A stretch of 60,033 nucleotides of DNA from contig CAMDXM010000003.1 in assembly GCA_945878025.1 (NCBI GenBank), forward strand, positions 1-60,033. The letters run 5' to 3'. Position 1 is the first letter of the stretch, and each line of letters begins with the position of its first letter. The notes below the pieces were generated by a model. That model was not told the DNA's origin. It saw nothing but the letters and a program-made list of their open reading frames with translations, and did no database searches. Positions 47,096 through 56,459 of the stretch are shown here, piece by piece. The position numbers and the translations under genes are program-made. This stretch comes from Pseudorhodoplanes sinuspersici. Its GTDB lineage: Bacteria > Pseudomonadota > Alphaproteobacteria > Rhizobiales > Xanthobacteraceae.

Positions 47096-48913
47096 ATGAC
47101 ACGGCGGATCGCGCAGTCTCAATCCGGACCCTCAATGTCTCGCGGCCAGATGCGGCCGCCGGTTTTCGCCATTCTCCTTGCACTGGCCTGGCTGCTCGTA
47201 GCCGGACAATTGATCGCGGAATATTGGCCCGCGACCGCGTTCACCATGCCCGACGCCGACGACGCGATGCGGCTCGTCGAATTGCGCAAATTTCTTTCGG
47301 GCGGTCTCGCCGCCTGGTTCGATCTGCATGAACCGCGTCTCGGATTGCCTCCCGGTTATGACTCGCATTGGTCGCGTCTGGTCGATGCCGGTCTCGCGGG
47401 CATGTTTCTGCTGTTTCGCGTCTTTGCGGATAACACGCTTGCTGAGCGGCTGATGGCGGCCGTCTGGCCCGTGCTTTGGCTCATTCCGGTGATTGGCGGC
47501 GCGGCCGCGATCGCGTGGCGGCTCGCCGGACGCGAGGCGGCCATCATCGTTCTCCTGCTTGCGGTTTTCTCCGGTCCCGGCATCCAGCAATTCCGGCCCG
47601 GCCGCATCGACCATCACAATGTACAGATCGCCTTGTCGATCCTCGTGGTCGCGGCGGCGGTGTGGTCGGATCGCGTGCGCTGGTGCGCCATCGCGGCGGG
47701 TGCGCTCACGGGATTGGCGCTCGCCATCGGTTTCGAAGGATTGCCGTTTCTGGTTCTGTGCGGCGCGGCCTTCGCGCTGCGTTTCGTATTCGATGGTCGC
47801 GGCCGGGAGGAATTGCGGGACTATGGCCTCGCGCTCGCCGCCGGCACATTCGCCGCGTTTCTTTTGAGCGTGCCGCCGGGCCGATGGATGGCGCCGGTCT
47901 GCGACGCGATCGCCATCAACTCGGCCGCGGCGGTGACGATGACAGGCCTTGGCCTCGCGCTCGCGGCAAGCCTGCGCGGCGCAAATTCACGTGCGGTGCG
48001 ACTGGCGCTCGCCTCCGCGCCCGGCGCACTGGCAATCGCGATCTTCGTCATGATCGAGCCGCGCTGTCTCGGCGGGCATTATGCGCTGGTCGATCCGGCC
48101 GTGCGGCCGATCTGGCTCGACAATGTTTCCGAAACGCAGCCTCTCACCGACCTGTTCCGGCAGGCGTCTGCGACCGCTCTCGCGACGGCGGCCTTTCCGG
48201 CTGCGGCACTGGCGGCCGCTCTGATGCTGATGCGCGAGAAAAATCTCTATCGCGGCTTCGGCTCGCTCACCGCGCTCGCCGCTTTGCTGATGGCGTTGGC
48301 GTATATGATCGCCGTGGCGCGCGGCTCTTCTTACGCGATCTGGCTCGGCATGCCCATTGTCGCGGCGGCCATGTGGCAACTCTTCACGCTGATGGAGCTC
48401 GACAATCTCGCCGTCCGTTTCGCGGCGGCGTTGTTCGTGACCCCGACGGCGCTGACGCTCGGCGCCATCACGCTCGCCTCGGCGGCGGGCCAGCCGGAGC
48501 TTGCCAATCTCAATCCGTCGGAACGCGCCGGCTGCATCGCAAAGCCGAATTATGCCGCGCTTGCGAACCTTGCCCCCGGGCTGATGGCGATCAACGATCT
48601 GGAATGGGCGCCCTATATGCTCGCCTGGACGCCGCATTCGGTCCTGGCTGCGCCCTATCACCGGCTGTCGCCGTCCATCGTCCTGTCGTACCGGATTTTC
48701 GCGGCATCGCCGGACGAGGCCCGCAAACTCGCGGCGCAAGCCGGCGTGGCCTATATCGTCCTGTGCGGACAGCGCGGGACCGCGGGGCTTTCGGAGCGGG
48801 AGCGCAGGCTAAGTCTCTGGGCCGGTCTGCAATCCGGCCGCGCGCCGGGCTGGCTCGAACCGGTCCGGCAAGAGGGGGTCTCTGGCTTCCGGGTTTGGCG
48901 GGTGAGAGGTTAG
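47096..48913 (+). CDS. GT-C-like polytopic membrane glycosyltransferase, paralogue 2
   Basis: A 605-residue polytopic protein with the same architecture as the upstream gene. The shared hallmarks are MPDADDAMRLVELRKFLSGGLAAWFDLHEPRLGLPPGYDSHWSRLVDAGLAGMFLLFRVFAD, GRIDHHNVQIALSILVVAAAVWSDRVRWCAIAAGALTGLALAIGFEGLPF and MIEPRCLGGHYALVDPAVRPIWL. The soluble C-terminus (AQAGVAYIVLCGQRGTAGLSERERRLSLW...) also matches. It follows paralogue 1 by 65 bp. The copies have diverged well beyond a recent duplication but keep the same core motifs. Confidence 0.8.
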   Translation: MTRRIAQSQSGPSMSRGQMRPPVFAILLALAWLLVAGQLIAEYWPATAFTMPDADDAMRLVELRKFLSGGLAAWFDLHEPRLGLPPGYDSHWSRLVDAGLAGMFLLFRVFADNTLAERLMAAVWPVLWLIPVIGGAAAIAWRLAGREAAIIVLLLAVFSGPGIQQFRPGRIDHHNVQIALSILVVAAAVWSDRVRWCAIAAGALTGLALAIGFEGLPFLVLCGAAFALRFVFDGRGREELRDYGLALAAGTFAAFLLSVPPGRWMAPVCDAIAINSAAAVTMTGLGLALAASLRGANSRAVRLALASAPGALAIAIFVMIEPRCLGGHYALVDPAVRPIWLDNVSETQPLTDLFRQASATALATAAFPAAALAAALMLMREKNLYRGFGSLTALAALLMALAYMIAVARGSSYAIWLGMPIVAAAMWQLFTLMELDNLAVRFAAALFVTPTALTLGAITLASAAGQPELANLNPSERAGCIAKPNYAALANLAPGLMAINDLEWAPYMLAWTPHSVLAAPYHRLSPSIVLSYRIFAASPDEARKLAAQAGVAYIVLCGQRGTAGLSERERRLSLWAGLQSGRAPGWLEPVRQEGVSGFRVWRVRG

Positions 48914-48955
48914 GGAAAATTCTCCAGGCCGCCCCGCGCGGAGCGCTCACAAGTC

Positions 48956-48983
48956 CTTGCGGCTCAAGGGCTGCCTCCTATAT
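48956..48983 (+). promoter_or_regulatory. Candidate sigma-32-type promoter for dnaK
   Basis: CTTGCG at 48956-48961 and CCTATAT at 48977-48983 are spaced by 15 bp, within a heat-shock operon leader. The CCTATAT -10 box and CTTG -35 box are like known alphaproteobacterial RpoH promoters. The predicted start of the transcript, near 48990, would place the next hairpin at its extreme 5' end. Confidence 0.5.
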
Positions 48984-48992
48984 GAGCCATAA

Positions 48993-49012
48993 CACCGCAG
49001 GGGCCTGCGGTG
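48993..49012 (+). promoter_or_regulatory. Stem-loop at the start of the dnaK leader
   Basis: CACCGCAG-GGGC-CTGCGGTG gives an 8-bp perfect stem with a GGGC tetraloop, starting about 3 nt after the predicted transcript start and about 117 nt before the dnaK ATG. No T-run follows it. A 5'-terminal hairpin of this kind could protect the mRNA; other roles are possible. Confidence 0.5.
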
Positions 49013-49128
49013 ACGTATTTACGAGGGGGTCGGAGAGGAGTTCCGCGGGACGCTTCCGCGAGATTTCCTTCGTCCGGGCGCCGGCTCAAGGGCTCGGCCG
49101 ACCTGCCTGAAAGAAAGGGATTAGAAAC

Positions 49129-51054
49129 ATGGCTAAGGTCATCGGTATCGACCTCGGCACCACCAATTCGTGCGTCGCCGTGATGGAAGGCAAGACCCCC
49201 CGCGTCATCGAAAATGCGGAAGGCATGCGCACAACGCCCTCGATCGTCGCGTTCACGGACGATGGCGAGCGGCTGGTGGGCCAGCCGGCGAAACGCCAGG
49301 CGGTCACCAACCCGGAAAAGACCATCTTCGCGGTCAAGCGCCTGGTCGGACGGCGCTACGACGACCCGATGGTCGAGAAGGACAAGAAGCTCGTTCCCTA
49401 CAAGATCACCAAGGCCGCCAATGGCGACGCCTGGGTGGAAGCAGACGGCAAGACCTATTCGCCTTCGCAGATTTCCGCCTTCATTCTGCAAAAGATGAAG
49501 GAGACGGCGGAAGCCAATCTCGGGCAGAAGGTCGAGCAGGCCGTCATCACCGTTCCCGCGTATTTCAACGACGCCCAGCGTCAGGCCACCAAGGACGCCG
49601 GCAAGATCGCCGGCCTCGAAGTGCTGCGCATCATCAACGAGCCGACCGCGGCCGCGCTCGCTTACGGTCTCGACAAGGCGAAGCAGGGCACCATCGCGGT
49701 CTATGACCTTGGCGGCGGCACCTTCGATATTTCAATTCTGGAAATCGGCGACGGTGTGTTCGAGGTGAAGTCCACGAACGGCGATACGTTCCTGGGCGGT
49801 GAAGACTTTGACATGCGTCTGGTCGAATATCTCGCGGCCGAGTTCAAGAAAGAGCAGGGCATCGACCTCACCAAGGACAAGCTCGCTCTGCAGCGGCTGA
49901 AGGAATCCGCCGAGAAGGCCAAGATCGAATTGTCGTCCACGACGCAGACCGACATCAACCTGCCGTTCATCACGGCGGATGCGTCCGGTCCGAAGCATCT
50001 CACGATGAAGCTCACCCGCGCCAAGTATGAAGCGCTGGTCGACGACCTGATCCAGAAGACGGTCGAGCCATGCCGCAAGGCATTGCAGGACGCCGGGCTC
50101 TCCGCGGCCGAGATCAACGAAGTGGTTCTGGTCGGCGGCATGACCCGCATGCCGAAGGTGCAGGAAGTCGTGAAGCAGTTCTTCGGCAAGGAACCGCACA
50201 AGGGCGTCAACCCGGATGAAGTGGTCGCCATCGGCGCCGCGATCCAGGCCGGCGTTCTGGCCGGCGACGTCAAGGACGTGCTGCTGCTCGACGTCACGCC
50301 GCTCTCGCTCGGCATCGAAACGCTTGGCGGCGTGTTCACGCGCCTGATCGACCGCAACACCACGATCCCGACCAAGAAGAGCCAGGTCTTCTCCACCGCC
50401 GACGATAATCAGGGCGCGGTGACGATCCGGGTCTTCCAGGGCGAACGCGAAATGGCCGCCGACAACAAGATGCTCGGCCAGTTCGATCTTGTCGGTCTAC
50501 CTCCTGCCCCAAGAGGAGTGCCGCAGATCGAAGTCGCCTTCGACATCGACGCCAACGGCATCGTGAATGTCCATGCCAAGGACAAGGGCACCGGCAAGGA
50601 ACAGCAGATCCGCATCCAGGCCTCCGGCGGTCTCTCCGAATCCGACATCGAGAAGATGGTGAAGGACGCGGAGGCGCATGCCGAAGAGGACAAAAAGCGC
50701 AAAGCCGCCGTTGAAGCCAAGAACCACGGCGAGGCGCTCGTGCACGCGACCGAGAAGGCCCTGTCCGAACATGGGTCCAGGGTTGGCGAGGCTGAGCGCA
50801 GCGCGATCGAGAATGCGCTCGCGGATCTCAAGGAAGCCCTGAAGGGCGACGACGGCGCCGCCATTCAGGCCAAGACCAATACGCTGGCGCAGGCGTCGAT
50901 GAAGCTCGGCGAGGCGATGTACAAGCAGCAGCAGGGCGGATCGGATGATTCCGATACGCCGGGCGGCGCGGCCGGGGCCAAGCAGGATGACGTGGTTGAC
51001 GCGGAATTCACCGAGGTCGATGACGACAAGAAGAACAGCAAGAAATCGGCCTGA
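49129..51054 (+). CDS. dnaK: DnaK (Hsp70) chaperone
   Basis: The major ATP-dependent chaperone, 641 residues. The actin-like ATPase begins [21 protein letters not shown] and has the [16 protein letters not shown] and [17 protein letters not shown] motifs. The substrate-binding domain ([45 protein letters not shown]) is followed by the helical lid. The codons for LPPAPRG (CTA CCT CCT GCC CCA AGA GGA) are unlike the rest of the gene, see Findings. Partner genes grpE and hrcA lie upstream; dnaJ follows after a strong terminator. Confidence 0.98.
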   Translation: MAKVIGIDLGTTNSCVAVMEGKTPRVIENAEGMRTTPSIVAFTDDGERLVGQPAKRQAVTNPEKTIFAVKRLVGRRYDDPMVEKDKKLVPYKITKAANGDAWVEADGKTYSPSQISAFILQKMKETAEANLGQKVEQAVITVPAYFNDAQRQATKDAGKIAGLEVLRIINEPTAAALAYGLDKAKQGTIAVYDLGGGTFDISILEIGDGVFEVKSTNGDTFLGGEDFDMRLVEYLAAEFKKEQGIDLTKDKLALQRLKESAEKAKIELSSTTQTDINLPFITADASGPKHLTMKLTRAKYEALVDDLIQKTVEPCRKALQDAGLSAAEINEVVLVGGMTRMPKVQEVVKQFFGKEPHKGVNPDEVVAIGAAIQAGVLAGDVKDVLLLDVTPLSLGIETLGGVFTRLIDRNTTIPTKKSQVFSTADDNQGAVTIRVFQGEREMAADNKMLGQFDLVGLPPAPRGVPQIEVAFDIDANGIVNVHAKDKGTGKEQQIRIQASGGLSESDIEKMVKDAEAHAEEDKKRKAAVEAKNHGEALVHATEKALSEHGSRVGEAERSAIENALADLKEALKGDDGAAIQAKTNTLAQASMKLGEAMYKQQQGGSDDSDTPGGAAGAKQDDVVDAEFTEVDDDKKNSKKSA

Positions 51055-51098
51055 TCGTTTGCTGCGAGGCCTGCATGGTCATCATTGCACTCAAATCA

Positions 51099-51127
51099 CA
51101 AACCCCCGGGCGCAATCCGGGGGTTTG
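51099..51127 (+). terminator. Rho-independent terminator between dnaK and dnaJ
   Basis: CAAACCCCCGG-GCGCAAT-CCGGGGGTTTG is a perfect 11-bp hairpin, followed by TCTGTCC. It sits 45 bp after the dnaK stop. It should reduce read-through from dnaK into dnaJ, which would lower DnaJ relative to DnaK. The T-rich tract after it is weak, so termination may be partial. Confidence 0.75.
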
Positions 51128-51161
51128 TCTGTCCAAAACCGCGCGACGCTGACGGCAGAAC

Positions 51162-52304
51162 ATGTCCAAACGCTGCTTTTACGAAACCCTGAGTGTCTCG
51201 CGCACGGCGAATGACGGCGAACTGAAATCCGCCTATCGCAAGCTCGCGATGCAATGGCATCCCGACCGCAATCCGGGCGACAAGGATTGCGAACACAAGT
51301 TCAAGGAAATCAACGAGGCCTATGACGTGCTCAAGGACGGCGACAAGCGCGCCGCCTATGACCGTTTCGGCCATGCCGCGTTCGAGAACGGCCACGGTGC
51401 GAGCGCGCAGCACGGCTTCGGTTCCGATTTTGCGTCCGCCTTTTCCGACATCTTCGAAGGCGTGTTCGGCATGGCCGGCGCGCGCAGCGCCGGGCGTTCG
51501 GGGCGCGAGCGCGGCGCGGATCTGCGTTACAATATGGAGATCACGCTCGAGGATGCCTATCACGGCAAGGCCGCCGAGCTGCGCATCCCAACCTCCGTTA
51601 CATGTGAAACATGCTCCGGCACGGGCGCGAAAGCCGGCACCAAGCCGAAGACCTGCGCGGCCTGCGCGGGCGCCGGCAAGATCCGGCACGCGCAGGGCTT
51701 CTTCACCCTGGAGCGCACCTGCCCGTCATGCCATGGACGCGGTCAGGTGATCGACGATCCCTGCAAGTCGTGCTCGGGTTCCGGCCGCGTGACGCGCGAA
51801 CGCACCTTGTCCGTGAATATTCCAGCCGGCGTCGAGGACGGCACCCGGATACGGCTGGCGGGCGAAGGCGAAGCCGGCTTGCGCGGCGGGCCCGCGGGCG
51901 ACCTCTATATTTTTCTGTCCCTGATCTCGCATCCGTTATTCCAGCGCGACGGCGCCGACCTGCATTGCCGTGTGCCGGTGTCGATGGTGACAGCGGCTTT
52001 GGGCGGCGAGTTCGAAGTCCCGACCATCGAGGGGGCGAAAAGCCGGGTGAAAGTCCCCGGCGGCACCCAGTCCGGCCGGCGCTTCCGGCTGCAAAGCAAG
52101 GGTATGCCGGTGCTGCGTTCGAAACAGCTGGGCGACATGTATGTCCAGGTGGTGGTCGAAACGCCCCAGAATCTGACGAAAAAGCAGAAGGAATTGCTGT
52201 CGGAATTCGAAAAACTGTCCTCCACGGAAACCCAGCCCGAATCGACGAGCTTCTTCTCACGGGTCAAGGAGTTGTTTGACGGGCTTGGAACACGGACACC
52301 GTGA
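51162..52304 (+). CDS. dnaJ: DnaJ, Hsp40 co-chaperone
   Basis: The 380-residue J-protein partner of DnaK. The J-domain has [10 protein letters not shown] with the HPD tripeptide, then a Gly/Ala/Phe-rich stretch. The four zinc-finger repeats are [24 protein letters not shown] and CKSCSGSG, and the C-terminal substrate domain follows. All are complete. It sits 107 bp after dnaK. The pmtA-like gene begins about 100 bp downstream, or overlaps if its GTG start is used. Confidence 0.97.
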   Translation: MSKRCFYETLSVSRTANDGELKSAYRKLAMQWHPDRNPGDKDCEHKFKEINEAYDVLKDGDKRAAYDRFGHAAFENGHGASAQHGFGSDFASAFSDIFEGVFGMAGARSAGRSGRERGADLRYNMEITLEDAYHGKAAELRIPTSVTCETCSGTGAKAGTKPKTCAACAGAGKIRHAQGFFTLERTCPSCHGRGQVIDDPCKSCSGSGRVTRERTLSVNIPAGVEDGTRIRLAGEGEAGLRGGPAGDLYIFLSLISHPLFQRDGADLHCRVPVSMVTAALGGEFEVPTIEGAKSRVKVPGGTQSGRRFRLQSKGMPVLRSKQLGDMYVQVVVETPQNLTKKQKELLSEFEKLSSTETQPESTSFFSRVKELFDGLGTRTP

Positions 52305-52405
52305 GCCTTTTTGACCCTGACGGCGTTCTTGACCCCAAAATACGGGGCCTATACCGATTATTCCTTAGGCAAGTCATATTAGTTTCGCATAAACTGCTTT
52401 TGCCC

Positions 52406-53008
52406 ATGCGCCTTGAACCCATCACCGCCGGAAAAAAAGGACTTCGTCTCGACGACGAGGTCCGTTTCATTCGCTCATGGCTGGAAAAGCCGCTGGCGAC
52501 GGGGGCGGTGACGCCGTCGGGGCGGTTTCTGGCGCGCGCCATGGCGCGCAATGTCGATGTCGAGATTCCGGGCCCGATTGTCGAGCTGGGGCCGGGCACC
52601 GGCCCGGTCACGGAAGCGCTGGTGGACCACGGCGTCGATCCGGCGCGGCTCGTGCTGGTCGAATTCAATCCGGTTTTCTGCCGTCTGCTTCGTTCGCGTT
52701 ACCCGCGAGCGACCGTCGTGCAGGGCGACGCCTATAATCTCAAGCGCGTTCTGGAAAACGTCCTTGGCGAGCCGGCGTCGGCGGTCGTGTCGGGCTTGCC
52801 GCTGCTGACCAAGCCGATCAGGACGCGCATTCGCCTCATCAACGATGTGTTCCATCTCACCCGGCCTGACGCGTCTTTCATCCAGTTCACCTATTCGATG
52901 ACGACGCCGCCGATCCCGAAGGGTCTCGCGCGCGTTACGACCGAAGCCTCGGACCGCATCTGGCTGAATTTCCCGCCGGCCCGCGTCTGGGTGTATCGTC
53001 GGGCCTGA
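52406..53008 (+). CDS. pmtA: PmtA-like phospholipid N-methyltransferase
   Basis: A SAM-dependent methyltransferase of about 200 residues with the typical start DEVRFIRSWLEKPLATGAVTPSGRFLARAMARNVD. SAM motif I is IVELGPGTGPVTEALVDHGV. Later segments LVLVEFNPVFCRLLRSRYPRATVVQGDAY and ASAVVSGLPLLTKPIRTR complete the fold. It resembles PmtA, which makes phosphatidylcholine by three methylations of phosphatidylethanolamine. The dnaJ-pmtA neighbourhood is known in rhizobia. I prefer the ATG at 52406; the track uses GTG at 52301. Confidence 0.78.
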   Translation: MRLEPITAGKKGLRLDDEVRFIRSWLEKPLATGAVTPSGRFLARAMARNVDVEIPGPIVELGPGTGPVTEALVDHGVDPARLVLVEFNPVFCRLLRSRYPRATVVQGDAYNLKRVLENVLGEPASAVVSGLPLLTKPIRTRIRLINDVFHLTRPDASFIQFTYSMTTPPIPKGLARVTTEASDRIWLNFPPARVWVYRRA

Positions 53009-53053
53009 CCGCGCGGCGCTCTTAAGCAACGGCCGCCCGGCCGGAACCGCTCG

Positions 53054-53635
53054 ATGTCCAATCCACGCATTCTCGTCTTCGCCGGATCGATCCGCACCGG
53101 CTCGTTCAATGCGCGGCTCGCAGCGCTCGCGGCGAAGGAATTCGCGCTCGCAGGCGCGGATGTGACGCGCATTTCGCTGCAGGATTTTCCAATGCCGATC
53201 TATGACGGCGATCTGGAGGCGGCATCCGGCGCGCCGGCCAACGCGGTGAAGCTCAAGCAGATGATGATGGCGCATCAGGGCGTGTTCATCGCGAGCCCCG
53301 AATACAACGCCTCGATCACTCCGCTGTTGAAAAACACGCTCGACTGGATCTCGCGTGTGCGCGAGGGCAAGGAGACGCCGCTCGCCGCCTACCGCGATCG
53401 CGTATTCGCGCTCGGCGCCGCCTCGAACGGCGTCTATGGCGGCATGCGCTCGCTGTTGGCCTTGCGGCAGGTGCTGGAGATCGGTTGCGGGGCGCTGGTG
53501 ATCCCCGAACAGATCGCGGTCAGCCGCGCCGCCGAGGCCTATGACGACATGGACAATCTGAAGGACGAGCGCACGGCCGATCTGCTGCGGTCGGTTGTGC
53601 GCCGTCTCATCGATATGGCAAGACAATTCGCATGA
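53054..53635 (+). CDS. NADPH-dependent FMN reductase-like protein
   Basis: A flavodoxin-like reductase of 193 residues. The FMN-binding start is [51 protein letters not shown] is the second family hallmark, contacting the isoalloxazine ring. It reduces FMN or quinones with NADPH. The stop overlaps the pyrF start (ATGA), so the two are co-translated. Confidence 0.92.
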   Translation: MSNPRILVFAGSIRTGSFNARLAALAAKEFALAGADVTRISLQDFPMPIYDGDLEAASGAPANAVKLKQMMMAHQGVFIASPEYNASITPLLKNTLDWISRVREGKETPLAAYRDRVFALGAASNGVYGGMRSLLALRQVLEIGCGALVIPEQIAVSRAAEAYDDMDNLKDERTADLLRSVVRRLIDMARQFA

Positions 53636-54345
53636 GCGGACAGGCAAAAATTGAACCGCGCGACAGATTGATCGTGGCGCTTGACCTTCCGTCCGTCGCG
53701 GACGCGGAGCGGCTGACCTGGCGGCTCGGCGACGCGGTGACGTTTTACAAGATCGGATATCAGCTTGGTTATGCCGGCGGGCTCGATTTCGCGCGCGAAC
53801 TCGTCGCCTCCGGCAAAAAGGTGTTTCTCGATCTCAAGCTGCATGACATCGGCAACACGGTTGGCAAGGGCGTCGAGAGCATCGTGAAGCTCGGCGCGAG
53901 TTTTCTGACCGTGCATGCCTATCCGCAAACCATGCAGGCCGCGCTCGATGCGCGCCGCGGCTCGCCGCTGAAGGTGCTCGCGGTCACGATCCTCACCTCT
54001 TACAACGACGCCGATGTGGCGGCGGCCGGCTACCAGGGCCATGTGGCGGATCAGGTGAAACGCAAATCCGCGCAGGCGCGCGATCTCGGCATCGACGGCA
54101 TTGTCTGTTCGGCGGAGGAGTCGGCGATGTTGCGTCCGCTGATCGGGCCGAATTTTCTGCTGGTGACGCCGGGCATCCGCCCGGCGGGGGCGGCGAGCGG
54201 CGACCAGAAGCGCATCATGACGCCACAGGCTGCGATCGCCGCGGGCTCGGACTACCTCGTGGTCGGCCGTCCGGTCACAGAGGCTGCGGAGCCGAAGGCG
54301 GTCGCGGAGGCGATCGTCGCGGACATCACCGCGGCCGCAAAATAA
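53632..54345 (+). CDS. pyrF: PyrF, orotidine-5'-phosphate decarboxylase
   Basis: The last enzyme of UMP synthesis. The 237 residues contain the catalytic loop [20 protein letters not shown] (Lys-Asp-Lys-Asp array) and the phosphate-binding end [53 protein letters not shown] is the usual penultimate block. It starts within the stop of the FMN reductase gene. Confidence 0.97.
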   Translation: MSGQAKIEPRDRLIVALDLPSVADAERLTWRLGDAVTFYKIGYQLGYAGGLDFARELVASGKKVFLDLKLHDIGNTVGKGVESIVKLGASFLTVHAYPQTMQAALDARRGSPLKVLAVTILTSYNDADVAAAGYQGHVADQVKRKSAQARDLGIDGIVCSAEESAMLRPLIGPNFLLVTPGIRPAGAASGDQKRIMTPQAAIAAGSDYLVVGRPVTEAAEPKAVAEAIVADITAAAK

Positions 54346-54368
54346 TAAAACGAAATCAGGAGGAGTGA

Positions 54369-54671
54369 ATGGCGAAGGGCTATTGGATCGCGCGCGTCGA
54401 TGTGGACAACGACGAGGGCTACAAGCCCTACACGGCGAAAAATCCCGCGATTTTCAAGAAATTCGGCGGGCGCTTTGTCGTGCGCGGCGGCCGGTTCGAA
54501 GCGGTCGAGGGCACGAGCCGCGCGCGCAATGTCGTTATCGAATTCCCGGATTATGAATCCGCGCTCGCCTGCTATCGCTCGCACGAATATCAGGACAACA
54601 AGAAAGTACGCCTCGCTTATGCCACCGGCGAGGTTCTGATCATCGAAGGCTTTGACGGCCCTCAGCCGTGA
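54369..54671 (+). CDS. DUF1330-family protein
   Basis: A 100-residue ferredoxin-like-fold protein. Typical marks are KGYWIARVDVDNDEGYKPYTAKNPAIFKKFGGRFVVRGGRFEAVEGTSRARNVVIEFPDYESALACYRSHEYQDNKKVRL. It may act as a small dimeric barrel; function is unknown. A strong ribosome-binding site (AGGAGGAG) precedes it. A long palindromic repeat follows. Confidence 0.92.
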   Translation: MAKGYWIARVDVDNDEGYKPYTAKNPAIFKKFGGRFVVRGGRFEAVEGTSRARNVVIEFPDYESALACYRSHEYQDNKKVRLAYATGEVLIIEGFDGPQP

Positions 54672-54673
54672 TC

Positions 54674-54835
54674 GTCATTCCGGGGCGCGGCGGCGAACCC
54701 GGAATCCATAATCACCGCCGTTGAAACCGGATTCCGGGTCTCGCGGCACCCCCAAGTCGGCTATAGCCGACTTGGGGGTGTTCATTTGCCGATCTCGGGT
54801 AAACCCGAGATCGGGTGCCGCTCGCCCGGAATAAC
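54674..54835. repeat. Mosaic palindromic repeat (GTCATTCCGG family), copy 2
   Basis: Starts GTCATTCCGGGGCGCGG and ends CCGGAATAAC. It contains ACCCCCAAGTCGGCTATAGCCGACTTGGGGGT, a near-perfect inverted repeat, and GATCTCGGGTAAACCCGAGATC. Modules of the repeat at 24004 recur here in a different arrangement. It fills most of the 202-bp gap between the DUF1330 gene and dapB. Confidence 0.85.
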
Positions 54836-54873
54836 ATTTGCGTGTATATCCGCCGGCGATTGGAGATTTCGTG

Positions 54874-55689
54874 ATGTCGGACATGCGGATTGTGGTGGCC
54901 GGCGCGGGCGGGCGCATGGGGCGCACGCTGGTGAAGGCCGTCGCCGAAATCGAGGGTCTGGTGCTCGCGGGCGCGCTCGAACAGGCGGGCTCGCGTTTCG
55001 TCGGGCATGATTCCGGCGAACTCGCGGGGCTCGGCAAGACCGGTATCGCGCTCGTTTCCGAGCCCGCGACGGCGCTGCTGAACGCGGATGGCGTGGTCGA
55101 TTTCACAATCCCCGCCGCGACCCGCGATCTCGCCGCCAGGGCTGCCGAGCGCGGCATCGTGCACATCATCGGCACCACCGGGCTTTCGGACGATGACGAG
55201 GCGAAAATAAAGGCGGCCGCCGCCAAGGCCGTGATCGTGAAATCCGGCAATATGAGCCTCGGCGTCAATCTGCTCGCCGCATTGGTGAAGCGCGTCGCGA
55301 AAACGCTCGACGAGGAATTCGACATCGAGGTGCTGGAAATGCACCACAACCAGAAGATCGATGCGCCCTCCGGCACGGCCTTGCTGCTTGGGCGCGCGGC
55401 GGCGGAGGGACGCGGGATCGATCTTGGCAAGCACAATGTCATGGCGCGCGAGGGACATACCGGTGCGCGCAAGGCGGGCGATATCGGCTTTGCCACGTTG
55501 CGCGGCGGCACGGTGGTGGGCGAACATAGTGTGATCTTCGCCGGTCCCGCCGAACGCATCGAACTTTCTCATCGCGCCGAGGACCGGATGATTTTCGCGC
55601 GCGGCGCACTGAAAGCGGCGCTGTGGGCGCGCGGGCAGAAGCCCGGGCTCTACTCGATGACCGACGTGCTCGGCTTGACGGATTTTTGA
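54874..55689 (+). CDS. dapB: DapB, 4-hydroxy-tetrahydrodipicolinate reductase
   Basis: A lysine and meso-diaminopimelate pathway enzyme. The ATG at 54874, with GGAG upstream, gives 271 residues, matching the family; the track ATG at 54838 would add 12 residues that do not fit. [20 protein letters not shown] is the NAD(P)-binding start, and [20 protein letters not shown] the catalytic region. [23 protein letters not shown] near the end is standard. gpmA follows by 21 bp. Confidence 0.97.
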   Translation: MSDMRIVVAGAGGRMGRTLVKAVAEIEGLVLAGALEQAGSRFVGHDSGELAGLGKTGIALVSEPATALLNADGVVDFTIPAATRDLAARAAERGIVHIIGTTGLSDDDEAKIKAAAAKAVIVKSGNMSLGVNLLAALVKRVAKTLDEEFDIEVLEMHHNQKIDAPSGTALLLGRAAAEGRGIDLGKHNVMAREGHTGARKAGDIGFATLRGGTVVGEHSVIFAGPAERIELSHRAEDRMIFARGALKAALWARGQKPGLYSMTDVLGLTDF

Positions 55690-55710
55690 ATCTCGAAACG
55701 GACCAATGAA

Positions 55711-56334
55711 ATGAGCGATCGTCTTCTCGTGCTCGTGCGCCACGGCCAGAGCGAATGGAATCTGAAAAACCTGTTCACCGGCTGGAAGGATGTCGACCTG
55801 ACCGAAAAGGGCGTCGAGGAAGCGCGCGCCGCGGGCAAGAAGCTGAAGGCGCAAGGGCTGTCGTTCGATGTCGCCTTCACATCGGTGCTCAAGCGCGCGC
55901 AGCGCACGCTCGATCTTTTGCTGGTCGAAATGGGTCAGTCCGGCATTCCGATTCATCGCGATCAGGCGCTCAACGAGCGCGATTACGGCGATCTTGTCGG
56001 CATGAACAAGGACGACGCCCGCAAGAAATGGGGCGATGAGCAAGTGCTGATCTGGCGGCGGTCCTACGATGTGCAGCCGCCCGGCGGCGAAAGCCTGAAA
56101 GATACCGTGGCGCGCACATTGCCCTATTTCATCCAGGAGATCCTGCCGGCGGTGCTGGCCGGCAAGCGCACCATTGTCTCCGCGCACGGCAATTCGCTGC
56201 GCGCGCTGGTCATGGTGCTGGAAAAGCTCTCGCCCGAGGGTATTCTCAAGCGCGAGCTCGCGACCGGCGTGCCGATCGTCTACCGCCTGAACGCGGATTC
56301 GACCGTCGCCTCCAAGCTCGATCTCGCCGCTTAG
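55711..56334 (+). CDS. gpmA: GpmA, 2,3-bisphosphoglycerate-dependent phosphoglycerate mutase
   Basis: Glycolytic mutase of 207 residues with the phospho-histidine motif [70 protein letters not shown] follows. [21 protein letters not shown] carries the second catalytic His. The length is a little short for GpmA (about 230-250) but typical for alphaproteobacterial members. It probably shares a transcript with dapB. Confidence 0.95.
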   Translation: MSDRLLVLVRHGQSEWNLKNLFTGWKDVDLTEKGVEEARAAGKKLKAQGLSFDVAFTSVLKRAQRTLDLLLVEMGQSGIPIHRDQALNERDYGDLVGMNKDDARKKWGDEQVLIWRRSYDVQPPGGESLKDTVARTLPYFIQEILPAVLAGKRTIVSAHGNSLRALVMVLEKLSPEGILKRELATGVPIVYRLNADSTVASKLDLAA

Positions 56335-56459
56335 GATCGTCAGGCTTCCTTTTTCAGCGAAATAGCCGTCTCACCGGATTGCGCTTTGCGCATACTCATT
56401 TACGTTAATCCGTGATGGGTGCGCGGCTTTAACCGACCGCGCGGGGGGGGGAATTGCTA

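Noticed and set aside
47476-49110. 544-residue ORF after the GT-C gene
   Set aside because: Shadow frame; Arg/Gly/Ala-rich, extends into the dnaK leader without any domain.
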